This document shows positions 7,718 to 15,700 of a stretch of DNA of 17,272 bases, in pieces (position 1 is the stretch's first letter; every line of letters starts with the position of its first letter). The stretch is from an uncultured Saprospiraceae bacterium (GTDB lineage Bacteria; Bacteroidota; Bacteroidia; Chitinophagales; Saprospiraceae). The DNA is taken from contig CALHBW010000165.1 of NCBI GenBank assembly GCA_937930625.1, positions 1 to 17,272 of the forward strand, written 5' to 3'. The position numbers and the translations under genes were made by a program. A model generated the notes under the pieces. It was not told the origin of the DNA. It saw only the letters and a list, made by a program, of their open reading frames with translations, and did no database searches.

Positions 7718-7802
7718 AATTCCAAGCACCGAGTATCAAATTCCAAAAAATAAAAACTTTGTTTTGGGGACTTGGAATTTGTTTTTTGGGATTTGGAATT
7801 TC
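7717..7802. terminator. Inverted repeat of AATTCCAA / TTGGAATT words between convergent genes
   Basis: AAATTCCAAG ... CAAATTCCAAAAAATAAAA on the left pairs with TTTTGGGGACTTGGAATTTG ... TTTGGAATTT on the right. It fills the whole gap between the two convergent stop codons, and A/T runs on each side of the loop suit termination in both directions. The arms are reiterated versions of one short word, like other intergenic hairpins in the window. Confidence 0.6.
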
Positions 7803-8840
7803 TCACAAGGATTCCAGTAAATCCAACATTTTCAAATCAATTTCTCCTTTTTTAAGGTAAAACTCCTCCATAGAAATCTTTTCATTATTGGCGCGGTCTA
7901 TCAATTTGTCAAATTGTGATTTCAGTATGATAATCGTATTCAGGTGTTTTTTATCTCGGAGTTTTACTTTGAATAAATAAAATGCCACATTTGTTCTCCC
8001 TCCTTCAATGAGTTCCAAAAGGAAATTTCTACACGCCAAGCCTGATTGTACATGAATTTGTTCTTTTAGTTCGGGGTCAATCTCCAAAGGTGGCAGATAT
8101 TTTTCCGGTGCAGGATAGGAGTTGCTCCATATTTTCCATCGACCATCCGTTTTTTTGAGTATATAACTTTGACGATTCGTATTGCTATATCGGTATCGAT
8201 AGTCATTCTGCCGACTGCAATACCACTGAAGTACCCAATGCTCTTGCGTTTCGATGATGGCTTTATCCTTGAAAGTCTCTTTAATTTTTACATCAATAAT
8301 TTCATATGCTGAAGGATTGTTTGGATTGGTTAAAACCCAACCGCGAGCGGTTTGGTTTTCTAAGACGCCTAGTATCCTTTTGGAAGCAGGACCCTCGGAA
8401 ATAAAATAATTTTCAAGCTGTTTGACGGATGTTTTACATTCAGGAACAGACTTATACGCATTAAATTCTGCGCGCATGGCTTGTTGGAGAAATTCATTGA
8501 TTACTGCAAATTGAAGTTGATTAGAAGCTCGTTCTTCTTTCAAATAATCATCTGCATCAGCATAACCAAAATACCAGGCAAAGAGGTTTTTGGTGTATAA
8601 TCTGGCACTATATTTTTCTTTATTCTGGAAAATTCTCCTAAAAGTATAGTAAGAAAACTGACTAGATTGACCGGTGTATTTTTGATTGGCTTTTAAATAG
8701 TTATCTATACGCACTAAAAATCTGTCTGTGATGAATGATTCGATTTCCGATTTCTTCCATTCATACGGATGCTTTTTGCCGGAATCTTCATTTTTCAAAT
8801 CCTCAGCAACTCTTTCCCAAAAAGATGTATAGGCAAGCAT
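7803..8840 (-). CDS. EAD11-like effector-associated domain protein with N-terminal Bacteroidota helical domain and NTF2-like middle
   Basis: This is a 345-residue soluble protein with no signal peptide or membrane segment. Residues ~1-105 hold the pattern SYYTFRRIF ... LYTKNLFAWYFGYADADDYL, a helical module seen at the start of many Bacteroidota proteins (T(L/F)xRI(W/F) ... LAxFLGYxxxxDFL), possibly DNA- or protein-binding. Residues ~135-245 (YEIIDVKIKE ... IIETQEHWVLQWYC ... QSYILKKTDGRWKIWSN) resemble an NTF2/ARC6-IMS-like sheet domain ending in the typical 'GxWKI' strand. Residues ~268-345 (FLLELIEGGRTNVAFYLF ... LKSQFDKLIDRANNEKISMEEF ... LLESL) match the helical EAD11 pattern known from NTP-dependent bacterial conflict systems, where EADs dock sensors to effectors. 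Domain calls rest on pattern memory. No effector or NTPase gene adjoins it, so its partner would be elsewhere. Confidence 0.6.
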   Translation of the reverse strand: MLAYTSFWERVAEDLKNEDSGKKHPYEWKKSEIESFITDRFLVRIDNYLKANQKYTGQSSQFSYYTFRRIFQNKEKYSARLYTKNLFAWYFGYADADDYLKEERASNQLQFAVINEFLQQAMRAEFNAYKSVPECKTSVKQLENYFISEGPASKRILGVLENQTARGWVLTNPNNPSAYEIIDVKIKETFKDKAIIETQEHWVLQWYCSRQNDYRYRYSNTNRQSYILKKTDGRWKIWSNSYPAPEKYLPPLEIDPELKEQIHVQSGLACRNFLLELIEGGRTNVAFYLFKVKLRDKKHLNTIIILKSQFDKLIDRANNEKISMEEFYLKKGEIDLKMLDLLESL

Positions 8841-8881
8841 AGTGTTTAATAATGTTGTTCATAAATAAAGTTTACTAATGC

Positions 8882-8959
8882 TTTCCTCCCCCACCCCCTC
8901 CAAAGCGGGACATATACACGCGAAAATCTCCCCCTTTGGAGGGGGTTGGGGGGAGGAAA
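8882..8959. repeat. C-rich/G-rich long hairpin
   Basis: TTTCCTCCCCC-ACCCCCTCCAAAG (two parts, 8882-8905) faces CTTTGGAGGGGG-TTGGGGGGAGGAAA (8934-8959), a nearly perfect ~24-bp stem with a 28-base loop. It sits ~40 bp upstream of the EAD-like gene start. The right arm has runs of five and six G on the + strand, so it could also form a G-quadruplex. A shorter relative (CTCCCCTTTAGGGGCTGGAGG in two pieces) lies inside the adhesin gene at 12852-12872. Confidence 0.75.
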
Positions 8960-9004
8960 ACGCATGACACTTTCTTATCTATGAACACCTCTAATACCTA
9001 AAAA

Positions 9005-9128
9005 ATGAGTAAATGAAAAATGAAATAATGTTTATCATCTTGTTCAAGATTAAAAACATTTACTCATAGACTTATTTCACAATTTATTCATTCCGTAATA
9101 AAGAGTTGCAAATTCTGCAACTCTTTTG
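9005..9128. repeat. Two hairpins in the 8841-9397 gap
   Basis: ATGAGTAAATG (9005-9015) pairs perfectly with CATTTACTCAT (9057-9067), with an inner CTTG/CAAG. Next, AAGAGTTGCA (9101-9110) pairs with TGCAACTCTT (9116-9125) across AATTC and runs into TTG, giving terminator-like geometry. No reading frame of note lies in 8841-9397. Confidence 0.6.
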
Positions 9129-9290
9129 CAATGTAATAATACTAAAAAATTTCCACAATTTTGTTTGTTTTGTGACAAGGACTTATTGGTTTTTCAATTA
9201 ATTCCTCCCTTTCATTCTCTATCACAAGAGCAAATGGAAACCTTATTCAGATTTATTTTTGTTTAACAATCAATCCTACTAAGCACTCAT

Positions 9291-9330
9291 GCACGGGACA
9301 CCTTAATACGAAGGTATCCTGTGCTTTTTT
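9291..9330 (+). terminator. Intrinsic terminator with T6 tail
   Basis: GCACGGGACACCTT (9291-9304) pairs with AAGGTATCCTGTGC (9311-9324; one wobble and one mismatch) across AATACG and is followed at once by TTTTTT. No protein gene ends upstream on this strand for well over a kilobase, so the transcript it ends may be an unannotated small RNA from the 9130-9290 region. Confidence 0.65.
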
Positions 9331-9397
9331 CCCTGTAACACCGTTTTTTTCGAAACAATATAAAAATGTTCGCCCTGTTTTGGCATCTTTGCCCTTG

Positions 9398-10027
9398 ATG
9401 CTACTACTCGAATTACAATATCTTGCTCCTATACAATATTATGCAAAATTGTGTAGTGGGCAACCTGTTCTCATCGAACAACATGAGCATTACATCAAAC
9501 GCAGCTACCGAAATCGCGCTCATATTTTAGGGGCAAACGGAGTGATGCGCCTTACCATTCCTCTCAAAAAAGGTAAAAACGAAGGGCAACCTATCCGCGA
9601 CGTGCAGATAGAATATGTCCAAAAATGGCAACAACAACACTGGCAATCTATCCGGTCTGCTTATGGGAAATCTCCTTTTTTTGAACATTATTCGGAAGAG
9701 TTGCGACCTTTTTTTGAAAAAAAATACAAATTTTTATTTGATTTTAACTCCGAATTAATGGAAATTTTAATGGATTTAATTGGGGTAAATTCGAGTGTTT
9801 CTCTGACAAATAGCTACACACATAAACCTTCTGAAGGCATACTTGATCTGCGAAATTCTATTCATCCGAAAGAAAGGCATCACAAACCCGACCCACATTA
9901 TCAATCAATAACTTACGCACAAGTTTTTCAAGATAAATTTGGTTTTGTGTCTGATTTGAGTGTCCTTGATTTACTCTTTTGTATGGGAAGTGAAACAAGC
10001 TTGATTTTGGAGCAGAGCAATCTGTGA
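9398..10027 (+). CDS. WbqC-like family protein
   Basis: The 209-residue product is read from ATG 9398. A TTG 18 bases upstream is also in frame, but the ATG places the conserved LQYLAPIQYYAKL segment at residues 6-18, as in relatives. Family features in order are SYRNRAHILGANG (36-48), the strand LTIPLKKG (52-59), W77...HW82...SAYGKSPFFEHY (88-98), and the C-terminal motif SVLDLLFCMG (188-197). The WbqC-like family is widespread in Bacteroidota. It was named from an O-antigen cluster, but its biochemical activity is not established. No glycan genes adjoin it here. It is preceded by a terminator-type hairpin, so it probably has its own promoter. The family call is confident, the function is open. 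Confidence 0.85.
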   Translation: MLLLELQYLAPIQYYAKLCSGQPVLIEQHEHYIKRSYRNRAHILGANGVMRLTIPLKKGKNEGQPIRDVQIEYVQKWQQQHWQSIRSAYGKSPFFEHYSEELRPFFEKKYKFLFDFNSELMEILMDLIGVNSSVSLTNSYTHKPSEGILDLRNSIHPKERHHKPDPHYQSITYAQVFQDKFGFVSDLSVLDLLFCMGSETSLILEQSNL

Positions 10028-10148
10028 ATTTTACTATGTCACAAATCAAAGATAAAATATTTTTCATCTTTTTTAGAAAAAAAGTGACTTTTCATGTAAC
10101 CTTTTTCGACCATCTCCCGTAAAAGCACATACCAACTAAAGAGTAACT

Positions 10149-10232
10149 ATGAATGTTGAATGAGCGAATTTTGAATATCTTGGTTATTTGGTATATTTAT
10201 TCAAAATTCAACATTTATTCATTCAAAATTAA
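10149..10232. repeat. Imperfect inverted repeat of TTGAAT / ATTCAA words
   Basis: GAATGTTGAATGAGCGAATTTTGAAT on the left (in pieces of that order) faces ATTCAAAATTCAACATTTATTC on the right, across an A/T-rich spacer. It follows the WbqC-like gene by ~120 bp. The remaining 10028-10840 sequence holds small hairpins, such as ACTGTCTTTC-GTAT-GAAAGATAGT near 10341, and no gene that I can recognise. Confidence 0.55.
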
Positions 10233-10465
10233 TAACAACAAGTATCAATTCATAATCTGAGCGGGAACTCAATTATGAAAATCTGTACAAAGAACTTGGA
10301 ACATTCTAAGTACAAAAATTAGTTCAAGGTAAATGGTAAGACTGTCTTTCGTATGAAAGATAGTATGGTATGCTGTCAACAGGCATCCCAATAGATGATA
10401 ATAATTTATTCATTAAATTACCATAAACCATTATGTATTTTACTAATAATTTTACCATTCAATCA

Positions 10466-10488
10466 GATGCGGTTCGCATCGCTTTTTT
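10466..10488 (+). terminator. Triloop hairpin with T-run
   Basis: GATGCG-GTT-CGCATC is followed by GCTTTTTT, which fits a minimal intrinsic terminator on the + strand. No gene ends immediately before it. Confidence 0.4.
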
Positions 10489-10568
10489 CATCTCAACGAT
10501 TATTTTTTCATTGGTACTACATATAGTATCCTTGATTATATTCAATTCGGCTTAATTAAGTTTAAGAC

Positions 10569-10619
10569 TAAGTTTAAATGTAGGTTTTGGCTTCGCCAAA
10601 ACAAGTATTTTTAAACTTA
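10569..10619. repeat. Two-tier hairpin with TTC triloop
   Basis: The outer stem TAAGTTTAAA/TTTAAACTTA (10569-10578, 10610-10619) and the inner stem GTTTTGGC-TTC-GCCAAAAC (10584-10602) are both perfect. It lies ~220 bp upstream of the lipoprotein gene in otherwise featureless AT-rich DNA. It could be a terminator or a processing site. Confidence 0.6.
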
Positions 10620-10840
10620 TACTTTCCCGACAACTGTACGGGATAATCTTAAACTTCTTTTCTCAAAACATATTCAATCCAATTTTGGATGTTGTAAACT
10701 AATAATTACAGCAAATGGGATTCTTATGTCTTGTTGATTAAAAGTACAAAGCATTGATTATCATTTATTTACGTTTAAAACATGCATCGTTTTAAACCAT
10801 TTTAAACATTATTTTTTAAAACCTAAAGTATCAGAGTATT

Positions 10841-11284
10841 ATGAGAACATTAATCATCCTTATCACAGCGGCAACTACATTACTTTTCACAGCTTGCCAG
10901 CCTGAATGTCAAGAACCTGTATTCGACCAACTCGGTAATTTTTCGCACATGCAAGATATTGATTGCAATAATACCGCAGAACAAAACGCCTCCGGTTGCG
11001 ATACAGAATTTACGCTCGGTCAACCCTCATCCGGTGCTATCAGAGCCATTCAAGTAGATACACAGGGCTATCCCAACGGTAATGGAGACTGTGTATTTGA
11101 CCTGTCACTCTACGAAGCAGGATTTCCCGTTACCCCTACTAATGTGGAGTGGTCTGTCAACGGTGTAGTTCGTACGGTAGGTCAAAGTTTCATCACGATT
11201 GGAGTACCAACAGAGTACATTCTTTTGTGTGTGAATTACAAAATAGGCACTCAGCCCGCGACTACCTGCAGGTCTTTTGAGTAA
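10841..11284 (+). CDS. Small Cys-rich putative lipoprotein
   Basis: The 147-residue product opens with a hydrophobic signal (MRTLIILITAATTLLFTAC) ending in a lipobox-like FTAC, so Cys19 is the likely lipidated residue. Six further cysteines (23, 42, 53, 84, 130, 143) could form three disulfides after export. The sequence between is Gly/Asn/Thr-rich and strand-like (NVEWSVNGVVRTVGQSF), suggesting a small beta-sandwich. I recognise no family. It lies 81 bp upstream of the PorP/SprF-like gene on the same strand, so it may be an accessory of that secretion/adhesin module, but a strong hairpin between them leaves co-transcription uncertain. The stretch upstream (10700-10840) is rich in TTTAAA words. 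Confidence 0.7.
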   Translation: MRTLIILITAATTLLFTACQPECQEPVFDQLGNFSHMQDIDCNNTAEQNASGCDTEFTLGQPSSGAIRAIQVDTQGYPNGNGDCVFDLSLYEAGFPVTPTNVEWSVNGVVRTVGQSFITIGVPTEYILLCVNYKIGTQPATTCRSFE

Positions 11285-11297
11285 AAAAAATGTGACA

Positions 11298-11327
11298 CTT
11301 GTGAGGCACTCAAAAGTGCCTCGCAAG
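11298..11327. terminator. Strong hairpin between the lipoprotein and PorP/SprF-like genes
   Basis: CTTGTGAGGCACT (11298-11310) pairs with AGTGCCTCGCAAG (11315-11327), 13 bp with one G-T wobble and a CAAA loop, 14 bases after the lipoprotein stop. Only a weak T-run follows on the + strand, so it may attenuate rather than end transcription or may protect the upstream message. Confidence 0.5.
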
Positions 11328-11365
11328 CGTCCTTTAAATTCCATATACCATAAACTACACATGTA

Positions 11366-12460
11366 ATGAAGAAATTTTACCGTAGAATTTGGATAACGAT
11401 AAAAATAATAGCTACCCTTTTGATTGTCAGTAAGTTGCAAGCGCAAGACCCCTCTTTTTCACAATTTTACGCAGCACGGACGTATTTGAATCCCGCTTTT
11501 ACGGGCATACAGCCCGGTGTCACATTTTCGGCAAATATACGCGACCAATGGGCAGGTGTCGGCAACAGCTTTCGCACCTACTACGCCTCTATAGAATTGC
11601 AAGAACCTGCCTTCAACAGTGGCATCGGCCTCACGATGATGAAAGACCAAAGCGGCGCAGCCGCACTCACGACAGACTACATCGGCATGGCTTACAGCTA
11701 TTCGCCCGGATTAGAAAACGGAAGTTTACACATTGGTTTTCGTACAGGATGGGTCAACAAATATTTGGATTGGGACAGACTCATTTTTCCCGACCAAATC
11801 ACCAACCCACTCGGCGAAATGACGACAGCAACAATGGCGCAAAATCCTGCACAAAATGTATCGTACATCGACACCGGAGTAGGGATTATGTACAGATTCC
11901 GAAAGAAAACACGACGCAAAACACGCGGTCAAGGCTCGCGTTCTTCGATGATGATGCACAATAGTATTGGTTTGACCATCAATCATATCACCAACACAGA
12001 CGAGTCACTCTACGGATTTGAAAATGTACGCGTACCCATGCGCTTCACATTACACGCAGGTTCAGTAATTGGATTGGATTTTTACAAACGAGGCAAACAA
12101 ACGCTGGCGTGGTCACCCAACTTGAAATTAGATTATCAAAATGGTGTTTCTGCGCTTACTACAGGACTGTACATGATGTACAACGGATTCTATCTTGGAG
12201 CTTTTTACCAGAGCGAACAACCGCTTGATTTTTCAGACACCAACGCCATAATTTTTACCGGAGGCATTGAAGTGACAATGCCAAATGACAATACATTTCA
12301 TATCGGATACAGCTATGATGCCAACACAACGGGCATCGGCACACGCACACACGGTTCACACGAGATTACCACTAAGTTCAACTTCGGCGATATACGCCTC
12401 TCTCCGACTCGCAAACGGTATGGCAAAAATCGCTCAATGAAATGTCATTTGTTTTTTTAA
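11366..12460 (+). CDS. PorP/SprF-family type IX secretion outer-membrane protein
   Basis: The 364-residue protein has a signal peptide (~1-26, ending KLQAQ) followed by the family hallmark DPSFSQFYAARTYLNPAFTG (27-46). The rest is predicted membrane beta strands, including YIGMAYSYSP and the late GGIEVTMPNDNTFHIGYSYD, closing with HEITTKFNF near 332-340. PorP/SprF proteins form outer-membrane barrels that work with the T9SS. Copies encoded next to type-B (CHU_C) cargo are thought to secrete or anchor that cargo, as SprF does for SprB in Flavobacterium. The adjacent 12793 gene is such cargo. Unusual points are a very basic loop, residues 177-193 (RFRKKTRRKTRGQGSR), and a basic C-terminal extension after the last strand (SPTRKRYGKNR). 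The family call is firm; the pairing with the adhesin is inferred from position. Confidence 0.92.
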   Translation: MKKFYRRIWITIKIIATLLIVSKLQAQDPSFSQFYAARTYLNPAFTGIQPGVTFSANIRDQWAGVGNSFRTYYASIELQEPAFNSGIGLTMMKDQSGAAALTTDYIGMAYSYSPGLENGSLHIGFRTGWVNKYLDWDRLIFPDQITNPLGEMTTATMAQNPAQNVSYIDTGVGIMYRFRKKTRRKTRGQGSRSSMMMHNSIGLTINHITNTDESLYGFENVRVPMRFTLHAGSVIGLDFYKRGKQTLAWSPNLKLDYQNGVSALTTGLYMMYNGFYLGAFYQSEQPLDFSDTNAIIFTGGIEVTMPNDNTFHIGYSYDANTTGIGTRTHGSHEITTKFNFGDIRLSPTRKRYGKNRSMKCHLFF

Positions 12461-12463
12461 AAA

Positions 12464-12580
12464 CGTAGCGCAAAATAGCGCGGCACTTCCAGTCCGCGCC
12501 TGTAGAACGGTGCCTCCAGCCCGTTCACTACACAAAGGAATTCAAACTACTATGGCGCGGACTGGAAGTGCTGCGCTACG
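12464..12580. repeat. Large branched palindrome between the PorP/SprF-like and adhesin genes
   Basis: CGTAGCGCA (12464-12472) and GCACTTCCAGTCCGCGCC (12483-12500) pair perfectly with 12554-12580, leaving a 10-base bulge that repeats TAGCGC. Inside is a second stem, TGTAGAACGG/CCGTTC-AC-TACA (12501-12510 with 12521-12532). It begins 4 bp after the upstream stop codon and may end or stabilise that message. It is GC-rich compared with its surroundings and looks like a dispersed repeat unit. Confidence 0.75.
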
Positions 12581-12593
12581 ATCTGCAAAAATT

Positions 12594-12740
12594 GGCTATC
12601 CGTCTAAGTTTGCTTGCAAGATACTACTCGGCAAACGAAGGTTTTTGTGAAATACCGTGATTTGTCTCATAAAATATTCGCATTGAATAAAGGGATTCGT
12701 CTGACGAGTATTCGCTTTAGGCAAAGTTAAATGGGTAGCC
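12594..12740 (+). mobile_element. MITE-like non-autonomous element, copy 2 (147 bp)
   Basis: It starts GGCTATCCGTCTAAGTTTGC exactly as copy 1 does and ends GGGTAGCC, a decayed form of copy 1's end. Perfect CAAAAATT duplications flank it (12586-12593 and 12741-12748). By eye it is about four-fifths identical to copy 1, best in the centre around GATTTGTCTCATAAAATATTC (in two parts) and in GATTCGTCTGACGAGT. Damage to the right terminal repeat suggests this copy is older or no longer mobile. It ends 52 bp before the adhesin start codon. Confidence 0.88.
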
Positions 12741-12792
12741 CAAAAATTTAAATTGAAGTAAATGTTGTAAGATAATTTAAGCACGTAATACC

Positions 12793-15700
12793 ATGAATAT
12801 ATTTTTTTACATATTAAATTTTTATAAAAACAAAACACAATTGTGTACAGACTCCCCTTTAGGGGCTGGAGGTAGCGTGTGGCTTATTTTTATGATAATT
12901 GTTCTGCAAACAAGTGACATTTACGCCCAATGCTTCACCGCCTCTAATACAAACCCTTGTGGCGGAGAAATCATTGATTTTCAAATAAATACACCAAATG
13001 ACAGCACAGTTTACACTTGGAATTTCGGCGATGGCAGCGAGGAGATGAACGGAGCGACAGTAAGCCATCAGTTTCAAGGAAATATAGACGCACAGACCTA
13101 TACTATCAGTGTCACTTCCGAAGATGGAACTTGCACAGAAACACTTGACATCAACGTAGCACCTGCCCCTGACGCAACTATTACGAACCCAAATGGCAAT
13201 TCATTTTTCATTAATTGTATTAATAATAGCAGTAACACCAACTACGAATTAGAAATATTAAATGCCTCAAATACGCTGACTAATAATACTTACTACACCA
13301 TTGATTGGGGCGACGGTTCGTCCCCCTATGAGAACACTAACTTTACTGCGCTTTCACACACCTACCCCTTGGGCTATTTTCTGCTCACCCTTACAGTGAC
13401 GGGAGATAGCTCTTTCGGGGCGTGTGGTACTACAACGGTCATTTACGAAATATTCAACGGTAGTAACCCGGCAGTAGGAATTTCTAATACCGGCGGAAAT
13501 GATTTTTACTGTTCCGGCGCAACAATTCCAATAGGCATACAAGGCACAGACGAAAATCCACCAAGTACGACTTACGAGATTTATATCAATGGCGAATTGA
13601 ATAATTTTTTCAATCACCCGCCTCCTGCATTACTCGAATTGATTTTTGAAGAGTCCTCTTGTGGATTACCGGATAATGCTTATGAAGTAACGATAGTTGC
13701 CGACAATCCCTGCGCCGGAAACAGTAGCGCGAGTACGTTGATTAACATCAGTGCGCCGCCGACCTTTACGATGCCACCTCTACAAACGATTGTGTGTGAA
13801 GGGGATGACGTCACTTTGCCCACAGTAATTATCGAAATATATGACAGCCCTGTATGCGCGCCCGACCCGAATGGTTATATCAATATGACCGTAGAGCCAA
13901 GTGAAGGTTGGGAATTAATCAGCCAGAATCCTACGACGTTTAACTTCTCAGAATCAGGCACTTACACTGTCGAAGTGGAAGCTGCCAATAAGTGCGACAC
14001 CATTGAACAAATACATATTATCGAAGTCGTATCGCTACTCGAAACACTGGATGTAGCGGTCAATTTCACGCAATCCTCCGAACCGCATTGCGATGAAAAT
14101 CAAGGTTGGTTTAACAACGTGTCCGGTGACTTGCTGCCACCCGGTGATACCATGAAATTTATTTGGGAAGTGACGGGAGAAAGCGGTTGCTGGGCATTTT
14201 TAAATAATACAAATGAAGACTCCGAAAACATTGAAGTGGACTTTACCTGTCCGGGCGATTACACTGTTACCTTGACTGCAAATAATCAGTGCACTGACTT
14301 ACGCTGGGATACCCTGATTACCATTCATTCCAAGCCTGAGATTACATTGAATTTGCCTCCTGTGGTCTGTTTGCCGATTGATATCAGTGCGTATGTCACG
14401 GTAAACGACCATGGGTTGGACCTCACGAGCGAGTTGTGTTTTATTTACTTTAGTGGTCAGCCGATTGCATCTTGCGATACCATTATCACTACATTATTCC
14501 CTAATAATTACTCTGTGTTCGTGAGTGCGACAAATGACTGTGGGAGTGCCTCCGACTCCCACAACTTTAGTGTCTTGGAATCCAACCCTCAAATTGAAAT
14601 TGACCCCGTTCCGCCCCTCTGCGGTGGAGAATCAGTCCACCCGGTAGTTCAGCCGCCGGGTGGCATTTGGACAAATGCCGGAGGTGATACCCTTGCAATA
14701 CCCTTTGAAGTTGTTGAATCTCAGCAATTAACCTATACACTCGGCACAGGAGAATGTGAGTTTTCCGAAACCCTCAATATCGAAGTCATTCAAGCGATAG
14801 AGGTGGATGCCGGTCAAGATTTATGGTATTGCGAAGCCACCGCACCTGCCGGACAGTCTCTTACGGGACTGCCGCAGGGCGGTGTTTGGTCGGGCGAAGG
14901 CATCACGCCGGAAGGCGTCGTGAACGATGCGCTCGCGCCGGGTAGCTATACCTTCACGTATTCGGTGTATGATGCGGTGGCGGAATGTACTGCTTCGGAT
15001 GAGATAACACTCTACATCGAAAATACGACACCTCAAATGAACATCCCTTCAAATGTTTGTATGAATGAGTTATTTACATTTAATAATTTATCAACATTTG
15101 AATTAATTGACAGTACACAAATTTCCTACGAATGGAATTTTGGGTACAATAACGAAAGCTCTGACGTACCGCAACCGCAATATTCTTATCCGGTAGCGGG
15201 TACATACACCGTGACGCTGACGGCGCGTAGTGCAGCCTGTGCAAATACTATTTCGCAGACCATCGAAGTAGGCGACGCGCCCAATGCAGAATTTTTGACC
15301 AATCGTGAATTATGCGATACGACTATCTGTTTTGAAAGTACAAGCGTGGGCGATGCACTGAATCTCTCATGGGATTTCGGCAACGGGCAGGTCAGTAATT
15401 TGAACGAACCGTGTATCGACTTCAATCGCGTAGATGAAGACCGCGACTACATCGTAAGTTTCACTGTCGAAGGGACTTGCGGTACAACGACGGTTCACGA
15501 TACTGTTACAATTTTTCAATCGCCCAAAGCCGTTATTTTTACCGAAACAGATATTTGTGCGGGGGGTACGATTGAGGTAATTGGCAATTTGAGTGAAGGC
15601 TATATTGATGATTATCAATGGTATTATGAAAATACGCTCTTTGCCGTCACGCCTAATGCCGAACTCACACTTCCGCAAGTAAATGACGTGACTGACATCG

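Noticed and set aside
12596..12838. 80-residue frame on the - strand
   Set aside because: It crosses MITE copy 2 and the adhesin start; no family features.
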